Source of the DNA: Pseudomonas sp. R84 | GTDB lineage: Bacteria > Pseudomonadota > Gammaproteobacteria > Pseudomonadales > Pseudomonadaceae | Assembly: GCF_009834515.1 (NCBI RefSeq) | Contig: NZ_CP019426.1 | Location: 3,399,501-3,463,500 of the forward strand | DNA: 64,000 bases | Reading direction: 5' to 3' | Shown: in pieces, positions 36,258 to 47,945 of the stretch | Layout of the letters: each line of letters begins with the position of its first letter | Numbering within the stretch: the first letter of the stretch is position 1 | Program-made: the position numbers and the translations under genes | Notes under the pieces: model-generated | Seen by the model: only the letters and a program-made list of their open reading frames with translations | Told to the model about the DNA's origin: nothing | Databases searched by the model: none

Positions 36258-37526
36258 TCAGATATTCGCCCGGTAACCAAAGCCGCTGTCGGGATGCTCG
36301 CTGACGTGATGCCATTTAAGCAAACGCCGCGCGCGCACGTGCTTATAGATCCTAGAATCCGGATGGCCATACTGGTTAGGCCCCGCCGCCACCAAGCACG
36401 CATATAAATTCGGAAAACTGCTGGCTAACAGGGGATTGTAACTATGCCAGGAGCCGTGATGTGGCAATACCAGAACGCCGACACGCTCCACGTAACTGCT
36501 GAAAAATTCAGACCATGCTCTATAGCGCCCAAAGCGCGCCAGATGAGCATCGCCTGTCGCCAACCAACCTATTTCGCGAGGAAGGGTTGGGCTTGGCCGT
36601 TTCCATAGATTGAATGGCATTTCCATCGTAGAGATCACAGGAGTGGCGCGCGGACCAGCATAAAGCGACATGGACACCAGGTTGTGATCTTCCCAGAAAT
36701 GGTCATAGCATTCTCTGAGCTTTTTTCGCCCATCTGCCGTCCTCGCATAGCCCGCAATCGCCGATCTTGTGAGACCTTTTCCAAACACCTTGTCGATGGC
36801 ATTTGTGAAACCCTTTGTATATGACTTGGGAGGCTTGTGTGCAAAAGGCGCCAGCACCCAGTTGACCTGTCCTGCTCGCGTCATGACGCTGAGGGCACCT
36901 CCGATCGCGATGTCCTGGACCGTCCCCTTCTTTGCGGCTCTTTTTTTTACAGCCGAGGAAGGCCACGCTACTCGCAGATCCTGATCGGAGAAGGCCTCCG
37001 AACGCTCGCCCTCCTGTTCCGTCACACGCTCATCCCGACCTGGCTTCTCGGGATCGACCGAATGAACATAACTTACAGTACCGACGCCTCGGCTGATCAA
37101 CCACTTGGCTGGGTCTGCCAAGAACTCCAGAAACGTAACGGAAAGCGTGCCTGTTGCGATATCACGGCCAACAGTTCCTGCGTACTCCAACGCAGAAAGG
37201 TAAGGGAGTACGACTTCGCCGACAGTAGTCAATGCAAGCAAACGATCAACACCATTTACATGGTCGCTGTCGAGATGCGAAAGAAAAAGCAGATCAACGT
37301 GGCCGCCATTCGCGACCCCCATGACCTCCTGCCCTAAACGGTCCATCTGGTTGGACCCACAATCGTAGACCCAACGAGCCTTTGCGTTACCGAGCTGAAT
37401 CTGGCCCGAAAAAAGCCCGCCCTGGCCCACAGGGTGTTGCATCATGGTGACATCCATGCCGGACAAATCCTTGAATATGAGGGGTAGTGTGTGGGTGAAG
37501 ACGCATTTTAACTCTAAGCGGTCCAT
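36258..37526 (-). CDS. Metallo-beta-lactamase-fold hydrolase, ComEC-MBL-like
   Basis: About 422 residues from the ATG at 37526; a TTG at 37541 and an ATG at 37457 (behind AAGGA) are alternative starts. The metal motif LSHLDSDHVNG (HxDxDH) is near residue 84. WLATGDAHLARF and VLVLPHHGSWHSYNPLL later supply the remaining Asp and His ligands. This is the pattern of ComEC/Rec2-type and related nucleic-acid- or nucleotide-directed MBL proteins often found in defence islands. The middle has a Lys/Arg-rich insert (SSAVKKRAAKKG). Function is unknown. Confidence 0.75.
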   Translation of the reverse strand: MDRLELKCVFTHTLPLIFKDLSGMDVTMMQHPVGQGGLFSGQIQLGNAKARWVYDCGSNQMDRLGQEVMGVANGGHVDLLFLSHLDSDHVNGVDRLLALTTVGEVVLPYLSALEYAGTVGRDIATGTLSVTFLEFLADPAKWLISRGVGTVSYVHSVDPEKPGRDERVTEQEGERSEAFSDQDLRVAWPSSAVKKRAAKKGTVQDIAIGGALSVMTRAGQVNWVLAPFAHKPPKSYTKGFTNAIDKVFGKGLTRSAIAGYARTADGRKKLRECYDHFWEDHNLVSMSLYAGPRATPVISTMEMPFNLWKRPSPTLPREIGWLATGDAHLARFGRYRAWSEFFSSYVERVGVLVLPHHGSWHSYNPLLASSFPNLYACLVAAGPNQYGHPDSRIYKHVRARRLLKWHHVSEHPDSGFGYRANI

Positions 37527-37905
37527 AAGCCTCACATTCAAAGCGCTTAGCTAATGCCGGAGCTGGGCTCCCGGTTCTCTTCGGGGTCCATCCGACCAGA
37601 AGCAGACTTTCGCTGGAAGCCTCTAGCCTTGCCTGGTTCATCCCCAATAGAAGTAATCGTGATTGTTTTTTCGCAAGGAGCACAGCATGCAGTTCGACGC
37701 CACTGCAGAATGCTGTCGAGAACGCTTCGTTCAGGTTGATTTACGCAGGCGTAATCGTTTCCAGGTCGGTCCGGAACCTGCTGTCGGTCTACCCGAGTGG
37801 CAAGGCACAGGTACGCCGCACTGCGCGGGTGCCAGCCCCCGCGCAGCCTATCCACCGTTCGCAGGCGCCTTCATGGGACAGTTGCCAACCTCTGCGACGT
37901 GACCC
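37527..37905. other. Gap between MBL and nuclease genes, with one possible small gene
   Basis: 379 bp. The only candidate is the small plus-strand frame listed at 37687. A 102-codon minus-strand frame (37547-37855) has no ribosome site and an unlikely composition and was rejected. Confidence 0.45.
37687..37902 (+). CDS. Possible small protein in the defence-like region
   Basis: 71 codons from an ATG with a very good ribosome site (AAGGAG, seven bases away). The translation starts MQFDATAECCRERFVQ and becomes Pro/Gly/Ala-rich, with no recognised motif. It converges on the nuclease gene. The ribosome site is the main support, so it may be spurious. Confidence 0.3.
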   Translation: MQFDATAECCRERFVQVDLRRRNRFQVGPEPAVGLPEWQGTGTPHCAGASPRAAYPPFAGAFMGQLPTSAT

Positions 37906-39994
37906 TCAGCGCTTCTTGTGGCGCGTCTTGATCTTCTTCTTGCCAGCCTTCTTGGCAAGGGGCACCCCTCGGGCCTTGAGCATCTTCTCTTCATCGACAT
38001 CCAGCTCTTGCGCAAAGAAGATTGAGCTCTCGGACATCGGACGATCGAAATACTTGCAGCGCAGGTGCTTGCCCATCAACTTCAACTGGATGGGCATCGC
38101 CAGATAATCAAGCAACTCTTTTGCAGTAGGCCGCTTGCCTTTCCAGAGCGTATGGATAGTCTGCTTGTTTACCTTCTTGCCATTCTGCAAACCGAAGCGA
38201 GAGATGGTGCTCTCCGTGAAAAACTTGCTCAACGCCGACCAATCCGAAATGTAGACGCCCTCCACAGGACCCCTGGAGTAGGTCATGGAGTTCAGCATCA
38301 CGGGCACCAGGGTCAAGTCATCGAGCTTTCTGCGGAACAACGATTCAACAACGTCAGGGCGTTCTCTCAGGCCGCGTTCCAGACGCTTGATTTGTTCGAC
38401 GTTCTCGTCAATCGACTCAGAATAGCGAAACGCCTGGACTGCATTGTTACTCGACAACAGGTTGTTCTTGCACTCGATGAGCAGCAGGGTGTCATCAATC
38501 AGTACCAGGGCGTCGTATTCGTACTCGGCACCATCAATCTTGAACTTCGTAAATTTGCACGGATATCCCCACTTGACGAAGCTCGACACGACGCGGCTCT
38601 CAAACCCTTTGCCCTTCTTGTCGAACTGGGTCGTGAGAGAGCTCAGCCTGGAGAACAGCACGTTGGTTACGTTGCAGGTTTTGAGCACATTGGCGAACAA
38701 GGTGTACTTGCCATCTTCCGAGTGAATCAACGGCGAGTCATACAGGTCGCGACTATCCTGGCCGAAGGTCAGATGATGGATAAGGGTCGGGATGCATTCT
38801 TCTGGAAGCTTGTAGTCGCGCAACCCTTGCTCAATCTCACTTTTTTCGAACGTGACCAGGCAGGAGTCGTCTTGCTTCGCCGCGGCCATCAGCCCTAGGG
38901 CATAGTATCCTCGCACCCACTCGCGCAAGGTCAGTCCGTGGAAGCGCTCTTGGTCCTCGAAAACATCATAGGCAAGAATCTCTGATAGCTTCGTCAGCGT
39001 AATGCCCTCGTCCTCAGAGACAAAGCCTGCGGTCAGCCCAGGCACTGCCGCGCCTTCCTTCATGACGGCTCCGCGTAACGCCGTCCCATTCGCCATCAAC
39101 ATCGTATTCTGCATCGCCCAGGTGTGCAGCCTGCGGTTGGCCATGAAGTCGTAAGCTTCGACCTCGGTCAGCTCACGGTAGAAGAAGATGGGGTCCGGGA
39201 ACTTGGCATGAAATGCCGCCGGGAAGTGGTCAATAGATACCTTCGCATCCTGCACACTCCCGACTTCCCCACCGAAAAATAGGGTCCGGTTGGCGGCATT
39301 CTCAAGGGCGTTCCACGACACCGCATAGAGCTGGATTGAGCCAGCCTTGTAGACATGGTCGTCGGTAATCGCGGGCATTGCGGGGGGCCACCAGCTTGCC
39401 ATCGTGAAGCAGCTTTTGCTCGAAGGAAAGCATCTTCAATGTCAAGCTGAGCGCCTCTACGATGCCACCATAAGCCGCGTCGACATTCACGATTCCGCCA
39501 TGTTCAAGTTGCGCCATCAACGCTTCAGGAATCGCAGTCGGAATACCCGCCTTAAGCTTCGCTTCAATCTTTCCCCATTCCTTATTTCCGGCGCTATCGA
39601 GCCCAGCCAACTCGCACGACGCGCGCGCGACATGACTCCAGAATTGGATGTCTCCAGTAAATTGGGAGATGTCGCATTTTGGCAATGAATCCCGAATTTC
39701 GTCGAAGCACTTCTCTATCTTCTTGATCTTTTCGTTGATTTCATTGGCATATGGGCGTATCGAATCGTGCTCACCCGACATGACGGATGAGCTCAAAAGC
39801 GCGTCGTAGAACTTGTTCCGTTTGGAGCGATTGCCCCGTATCTGATATGCACCTGGTTGCGCCATCTTCTCGTCGAGAACGGCAGCTACCTTATCTGTTT
39901 CCATTTCCTCCAGGGCTGCGAGCGCCGCGGGAAGGTCGAACTTTTCGATGGCCTCTTTCAATCGCTTGCGCGGCTCTTTTGGGGCGGCACTCAT
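37906..39994 (-). pseudogene. Large protein with PD-(D/E)XK nuclease motif, split by a +1 frameshift
   Basis: The 5' part starts at the ATG at 39994 behind AAGGA (MSAAPKEPRKRLKEAIEKF) and runs about 200 residues to DGKLVAP. Here the sense strand has a run of six C (39387-39382), and the frame continues to a stop at 39302. The 3' part is open in the +1 frame and resumes at AMPAITDDHVYKAG without a ribosome site, running to 37906. Skipping one C joins them into about 695 residues. The 3' part holds a nuclease core: Glu in KGFESRV, Asp in YEYDALVLID, then LLLIECKNN (D-x12-ExK), and ends in a Lys/Arg-rich tail. Either a disabled gene or a programmed +1 shift at CCC-C is possible. Confidence 0.65.
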
Positions 39995-40093
39995 CAATCT
40001 TCCTTAATTCTCAATCGTACTGACAAAGGGGGAGCCCTTCATCCGGCATTCCTAGAATGCCAGGTCTTCTTCTGCCACTTCATTCAGCAGCTC

Positions 40094-40411
40094 CTAGCGT
40101 GGCGCCAGATGATCTGACAAAAGTTTCACTTTGCCCAGCAATTCGTCGAAAGTGATGACTTCCACGTTCTTGCACGCATTGCGGAACACATCCAGGCTCT
40201 GGCGCTGCATTTCTTCCTGGGGCAGCATGCCGGTGACGACTACGCATTTGATGGCGTCCGGGCGCGAGTCCTGCAGCTCCGGTCGAATCCGATGGTTGAG
40301 CCAGTTTTCGTGAAGCTTGCTCTGCTGATACAACACCTGCGAAACGGCCCCACACTGCCGGTGACTTTTTGGCCTCGGGCAAGGTCTTTTCGCTTTTCCT
40401 CTTCTGCTCAT
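40094..40411 (-). pseudogene. Remnant of a Shedu-like (DUF4263) nuclease gene, C-terminal end only
   Basis: Within this minus-strand frame, the last ~75 residues (from about 40330 down) read HENWLNHRIRPELQ, then IKCVVVTGMLPQEEMQRQSLDVFR and KNVEVITFDELLGKVKLL. This resembles the end of DUF4263/SduA proteins, where a GR.P..E..RRSF phrase is followed by .VEI.T.DELL. The preceding residues do not look like the family and the nuclease core is absent. The break lies just left of the AT-richer HEPN gene, suggesting that gene's arrival or a deletion removed the rest. Confidence 0.5.
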
Positions 40412-40528
40412 GTCGCGTTTCTAGCGCTCGACTCAATTGGTTAAGAGCACGTAACATTACCCGACACAATTGGCGAATAATGCGACGCCAATTATTTAGC
40501 TCACTAATGGATATAGCACTTTTAACTA

Positions 40529-41473
40529 ATGGATATTATTGCAACCCTTCGAGGAAAGATTGAGCAAGCTGGTGCAGGTGATCATATGCCTGGATTGATG
40601 GCGATGCTTGCGCACGTAGAAGTGGCTGATAAACATTTGAAAAGGGGGCGAAGGGACGCAGATGATTCGGCATTCACTGATGCTGTGTATAGAACAAATC
40701 AAGCATTCGAAGGTGGCCTCAAAGAGGCTTACGGCGTTCTAGCCAAGAAAAATCTTGATAAGGCGCGAATATTTGATATTGAACAATTCTTTAGCAAATC
40801 CAACGTATTCAGAAAGAGAGTACTAGATCAATTTACTAACTACAGACAGGAGTGGAGAAACCCCTCGACTCATGATCACAAGCTTGACTTCAGCGAAAGT
40901 GAAGCCTTCCTTGCCATCGTGTCAGTAACAGCGTTCTCATGCCTTCTTGTTGACGAGATGGCCTTACAGCTGGCACGCGAACGAGAAGAGGAAGCCGTAA
41001 AATTATTGGCTCGAACGATAAAAAGCAAGTTCGATTTTTCGGATGGGGATCTTTTGGGGCGTGTTACTGAGGCCCTTAAATCGTATTTTACCCTTCGTTC
41101 CTTGGAGGAATTGGAGAGCAACTCTTACCCTCAGTGGCTAGGGTCTGTAGCGGGTTTTTTGTCCGCTATCCTTCCTGATGCGGAAGTGTTGTCTGAGGCT
41201 CAAATTGGTGGGGAAAAGCAGAAGTTTGTTGCAGATATCCTAGTGAAGAGTGGTGATCAGTCAGTAGTTGTGCAGATCAAGAATAGAATAAATATTCGCA
41301 CTTACAAGTCGATGTTAGTTCAGCTTGAGAGCCTGATCGCCAGTGCTGGGCATCAAGACGGAATCGTTTTCTATCTCCCAACCATGGTTACTTCTGGTCA
41401 GGTTTTTGAGAAAGATTGGATTTTCAGCAGCGGAGAAGGCCGTCTTAAAGTGCTCAGTTCAGTCCGCCTCTAA
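40529..41473 (+). CDS. HEPN-motif protein with C-terminal QxK (PD-(D/E)XK-like) nuclease domain
   Basis: 314 residues, clearly lower in GC than its neighbours. The helical N-terminal domain (about 1-165) carries R110-N-P-S-T-H115, the RNxxxH catalytic motif of HEPN RNases, after FRKRVLDQFTNYRQEW. The C-terminal domain (about 200-314) has a predicted alpha/beta core with FVADILVKSGDQSVVVQIKNR (Asp236, Gln249-x-Lys251), the D-QxK form of PD-(D/E)XK nucleases seen in Mrr-like and some Cas4-like proteins. It is divergent from the Shedu-like remnant. An RNase and DNase pair on one chain would suit an abortive-infection defence. Both domain calls are by motif. Confidence 0.7.
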   Translation: MDIIATLRGKIEQAGAGDHMPGLMAMLAHVEVADKHLKRGRRDADDSAFTDAVYRTNQAFEGGLKEAYGVLAKKNLDKARIFDIEQFFSKSNVFRKRVLDQFTNYRQEWRNPSTHDHKLDFSESEAFLAIVSVTAFSCLLVDEMALQLAREREEEAVKLLARTIKSKFDFSDGDLLGRVTEALKSYFTLRSLEELESNSYPQWLGSVAGFLSAILPDAEVLSEAQIGGEKQKFVADILVKSGDQSVVVQIKNRINIRTYKSMLVQLESLIASAGHQDGIVFYLPTMVTSGQVFEKDWIFSSGEGRLKVLSSVRL

Positions 41474-41585
41474 GAACACGTTTCTAGTGACACTTATTTT
41501 GTTTCAGAACGTTGATTGCACAAGGCCGTATATCGACAAAACTGCACATACGCGTAGATCGATAATCGGCCTGACGGAACGACCA

Positions 41586-41633
41586 CTTTTGGCCGATTGC
41601 TGCCGGTCACCAAGGCCGCAATCGCCCATAGCT
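41586..41633 (+). repeat. Intergenic direct repeat, right copy
   Basis: TTTTGGCCGATTGCTG, then AAGGCCGCAATCG and CCCATAGCT in the same order and orientation as the copy at 35314-35362. It lies just after the HEPN gene and before the thioesterase, marking the right edge of the accessory stretch. Confidence 0.7.
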
Positions 41634-41712
41634 CCCGGTGAGGAATGGTAGATTTTGGCCACAACCGGACACTCGACAGCCCCCCGAACGTTTGTTGAGT
41701 CAGTCTGATCGT

Positions 41713-42117
41713 CTATGAAAGAAGCGCTCGCAACGGAGCTGGAATGGATACAACTTCCTTACTTTCCGGTGATACACAAACGTGTGTGACATTCGCTGTA
41801 AATGACAGCACGCCTTCGCCGATAAACCCCTCAACCAAAAAAGTAAAAGAGTGCTCCCCCAACCTGGCCACGCTGACTTTAATAGTCAATTCGTCATCCC
41901 ACGTCACCGGAGCCAGCAACTCGATCGACATCGCACGCACCGGCGGCAATATATTAAAACTCATCACAGCCCTAAGCCCCGGCCCCCCTACCCATCTGTC
42001 GAGTGCTACACCAATGGCCTCTACAGCAAAATATGAGAATCGCGGGGTGTAAACCACCCCTGCCGGATCACAATCTCCGAACAAAATAGTTCTGCATACA
42101 AAAACCGCATCAGGCAT
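41713..42117 (-). CDS. 4-hydroxybenzoyl-CoA-thioesterase-like hotdog protein
   Basis: 134 residues. The active-site phrase FGDCDPAGVVYTPRFSYF (catalytic Asp in D-C-D-P-A-G-V-V-Y) is characteristic of 4HBT/YbgC thioesterases. The rest fits a single hotdog fold (SIELLAPVTWDDELTIKVSVARLGEHSF). It probably hydrolyses an acyl- or aroyl-CoA. It stands alone, with the isomerase-like gene about 125 bp upstream on the same strand. Confidence 0.87.
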   Translation of the reverse strand: MPDAVFVCRTILFGDCDPAGVVYTPRFSYFAVEAIGVALDRWVGGPGLRAVMSFNILPPVRAMSIELLAPVTWDDELTIKVSVARLGEHSFTFLVEGFIGEGVLSFTANVTHVCVSPESKEVVSIPAPLRALLS

Positions 42118-42245
42118 TTAATCCCCCCTACTCGTCGACGTCAGGCCGATATCGATGAGTTCTTCTCGCTCGGCCATCAAGGGCTTCTGCCTTTGATGGC
42201 GGCGATTGTCCCCATATCAGCGACTCAAAGATTTTCACCTGGGAC

Positions 42246-42995
42246 CTAAGCACTCAGCTGCTTGATCCAGTCAAGACTCGCAACGGTAGAGTCAGAGGGA
42301 CGATATTCACACCCGATCCATCCGGCATAGCCGCGTTGCTCCAGCGCCTCGAACAAGGCAGCAAAGTCGATACTCCCCGTTCCTGGCTCGTGACGACCCG
42401 GGCAATCGGCAATTTGCACGTGCACGGTTCTGTCATAAAACCGGGCCAACACATCGGCTGCATCTCCGGTCAAAAGCTGGGCATGGTAAAGATCAAGAAT
42501 CAGCCCGACACTCGGGAAGGTCTCCAGTACCTGTTGCGCCTTGCTGAAGCCAGACATGTAATAGCCCGGCATCGCCTGCGCGCTGATCACTTCGATCAGC
42601 GGCCGCAGCCCCTGGTCCTCCAAGTACTTAACCGCATATTCCAGGTTGCCCGCGTAGGTTCGCTCAGCGTCATTCTGCGTGGTAACGCCCGACATGATGT
42701 GGACATCCGCACACGCCAAGGTCTTTGCGTAGCGGGCGGCCTGGAGCAACCCGTCACGAAACTCCTCTCCCCTGCCCTGTAACGCGGCGATGCCTTTGGT
42801 CACGCCAGCCGGGGCGGCGAACTGAATCAACGGCAAACTGTATTGGGCTAGATGGTCGGCAAGCAGACTGGCGTCGAATTCATACGGCGAGGGGAATTCA
42901 ACTGCCCGGAAACCGGCGGCTGCGGCGGCTTCGATGCGCTGCAGAAAAGGCAATTCATTGAATTGGAAACCGAGATGAGCATTGAACTTGAGCAT
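42246..42995 (-). CDS. Hydroxypyruvate isomerase-like TIM-barrel protein
   Basis: 249 residues from the ATG at 42995 (MLKFNAHLGFQFNELPFLQRI). Family marks are FAAPAGVTKGIAALQGR, IEVISAQAMPGYYMSGF with the metal/catalytic Glu, LDLYHAQ, VQIADCPGRHEPGTG, and the closing GCEYRP. Gaps in the metal site are not seen. In Pseudomonas such genes usually sit in glyoxylate operons, but here no glyoxylate carboligase is near, so the substrate may be another ketose or keto acid. Confidence 0.85.
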   Translation of the reverse strand: MLKFNAHLGFQFNELPFLQRIEAAAAAGFRAVEFPSPYEFDASLLADHLAQYSLPLIQFAAPAGVTKGIAALQGRGEEFRDGLLQAARYAKTLACADVHIMSGVTTQNDAERTYAGNLEYAVKYLEDQGLRPLIEVISAQAMPGYYMSGFSKAQQVLETFPSVGLILDLYHAQLLTGDAADVLARFYDRTVHVQIADCPGRHEPGTGSIDFAALFEALEQRGYAGWIGCEYRPSDSTVASLDWIKQLSA

Positions 42996-43088
42996 TGGGT
43001 AATCATCCATCCTGGGAAGAAACGACATCATCAGCCTGGAGTATCCTTCGCCGCTCCAGCACTGCACTATCGCAAGTGCGTTCAACAA

Positions 43089-46095
<3,007 letters not shown>

Positions 46096-46116
46096 GCCAC
46101 AAGGAAGGAAATCACC

Positions 46117-47079
46117 ATGTCTGTCTCTACGACCCATGCCCCGTTTGACGAGCTGCTGCTCGCGAGGGAAACGCCTGTACAACGTCGCCGGGTGCGCGCC
46201 GCCTGGCTGTTTCTGACGCCAATGCTGATCTGCCTGGCCCTGGTGGCAGCGTGGCCGTTGCTGCGCACTTTCTGGTTCAGCCTGACCGACGCCAGCCTGG
46301 CGGATACCGGTGGCGCAACCTTCATAGGCGTGAGCAATTATCTGTCGTTCAGCGGTTCCGGCTGGTCGGGCATCCTCGTCGATCCACAGTGGTGGAATGC
46401 GGTGCGCAACACGTTGTATTTCACGGTGGTCTCGGTGGGACTGGAGGTCGTGCTGGGGCTGTTGGTGGCGTTGCTGCTGAACATCAAGTTCACCGGCCGT
46501 TCTCTGGTGCGGGCGTTGATTCTGATTCCGTGGGCGATTCCGACGATTGTCTCGGCGAAGATCTGGTCATGGATGCTCAACGACCAGTTCGGCATCATCA
46601 ATCACCTGATGCTCAGCCTCGGCCTGATTGACGCCCCGTTGGCCTGGACGGCAGATGCGGACCTGTCGATGTGGGCGGTGATCATCGTTGACGTCTGGAA
46701 GACCGTGCCCTTTGTAACGCTGTTGATGCTGGCGGCCTTGCAGATGTTGCCGAGCGATTGCTACGAAGCGGCCAGGGTCGATGGCATTCACCCGCTGAAG
46801 GTGTTCTGGCGCGTCACGCTGCCACTGTTGATGCCTGCACTGCTGGTGGCGGCGATCTTCCGCATCCTCGATTCCCTGCGGGTGTTCGACGTCATCTATG
46901 TGCTGACCTCGAACTCGTCGAGCACCATGAGCATGTCGGTGTATGCCCGCCAGCACCTGGTGGAGTTCCAGGACGTCGGTTACGGCAGCGCGGCGTCGAC
47001 GCTGTTGTTTCTGGTGGTCGCGGTGATCGCCATGCTTTATCTCTACCTCGGACGCCGTCAACTGGAGGTCCGCGCATGA
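46117..47079 (+). CDS. ABC sugar permease, MalF/ThuF-like
   Basis: 320 residues with six membrane segments (first at about 32-52) and the ATPase-docking EAA loop in YEAARVDGIHPLKVFWRVTLPL. AAGGAAGG precedes the start. The stop overlaps the next permease start (ATGA), so the two inner-membrane subunits are made together. Confidence 0.9.
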   Translation: MSVSTTHAPFDELLLARETPVQRRRVRAAWLFLTPMLICLALVAAWPLLRTFWFSLTDASLADTGGATFIGVSNYLSFSGSGWSGILVDPQWWNAVRNTLYFTVVSVGLEVVLGLLVALLLNIKFTGRSLVRALILIPWAIPTIVSAKIWSWMLNDQFGIINHLMLSLGLIDAPLAWTADADLSMWAVIIVDVWKTVPFVTLLMLAALQMLPSDCYEAARVDGIHPLKVFWRVTLPLLMPALLVAAIFRILDSLRVFDVIYVLTSNSSSTMSMSVYARQHLVEFQDVGYGSAASTLLFLVVAVIAMLYLYLGRRQLEVRA

Positions 47080-47918
47080 GCCCGCGCCTGCTGAAAAAAG
47101 CGCTGTTGCGCCTCGGCTTCTGGTGCCTGATCGGGGTGTTGCTGCTGTATGCGGTTTTTCCTTTCTATTACGCCATCGTGACCTCGCTGAAGCCCTCCAG
47201 CGCGTTGTTCGAGGTGAGCTACTGGATCGAAAATCCCAACTTCTCCAATTACGCGGCGGTCCTCCACCAGGCTTCATTCCTGCGAGCGATCGGTAATTCG
47301 CTGGTGGTTGCGCTGTGCGTGGTGACGCTGGCGCTGTTCCTCAGCCTGACCGCTGCCTATGCCTTGGGCCGGGTCAAATTCCGTGGACGTGGCACGGTGT
47401 TGATGTTGGTCCTTGGCGTGTCGATGTTTCCTCAGGTCGCGGTACTGTCGGGACTGTTCGAAGTGATTCGTGCCTTGGGCCTGTACAACACGTCGTGGGC
47501 GTTGATCCTCAGCTACACGATTTTCACCCTGCCCTTCACCGTCTGGGTGCTGACCACCTTCATGGGGCAACTGCCCCATGAGCTGGAGGAAGCGGCAATC
47601 ATGGATGGTGCGTCGCCCTGGGTGACGCTGACCCGCGTGCTGTTGCCGCTGCTCTGGCCCGCATTGGTCACCACGGGCTTGCTGGCCTTCATCGCCGCGT
47701 GGAACGAGTTTCTGTTTGCCCTGACCTTCACCCTCACCGACAGCCAACGCACGGTGCCGGTGGCCATCGCCTTGATTTCCGGCGGCAGCCCCCATGAGTT
47801 GCCTTGGGGCTTGTTGATGGCTGCCTCGGTGCTGGTCACCGTCCCACTGGTGATTCTGGTGCTGATTTTCCAGCGCCGAATCGTTTCCGGTCTCACTGCC
47901 GGCGCGTTAAAGGGTTGA
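47076..47918 (+). CDS. ABC sugar permease, MalG/ThuG-like
   Basis: 280 residues from the ATG at 47076. Six membrane segments and the EAA loop EEAAIMDGASPWVTLTRVLLPLLWPAL are seen, with FIAAWNEFLFALTFT after it, typical of the MalG side. It is the partner of the preceding permease. Confidence 0.9.
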   Translation: MSPRLLKKALLRLGFWCLIGVLLLYAVFPFYYAIVTSLKPSSALFEVSYWIENPNFSNYAAVLHQASFLRAIGNSLVVALCVVTLALFLSLTAAYALGRVKFRGRGTVLMLVLGVSMFPQVAVLSGLFEVIRALGLYNTSWALILSYTIFTLPFTVWVLTTFMGQLPHELEEAAIMDGASPWVTLTRVLLPLLWPALVTTGLLAFIAAWNEFLFALTFTLTDSQRTVPVAIALISGGSPHELPWGLLMAASVLVTVPLVILVLIFQRRIVSGLTAGALKG

Positions 47919-47945
47919 TGCCCAATAAAGACAAGGAACCGCATC

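Noticed and set aside
40080..40469. 129-codon minus-strand frame overlapping the Shedu-like remnant
   Set aside because: Its translation is Arg/Ala/Gly-rich without motifs, while the other frame gives the recognisable C-terminal sequence.
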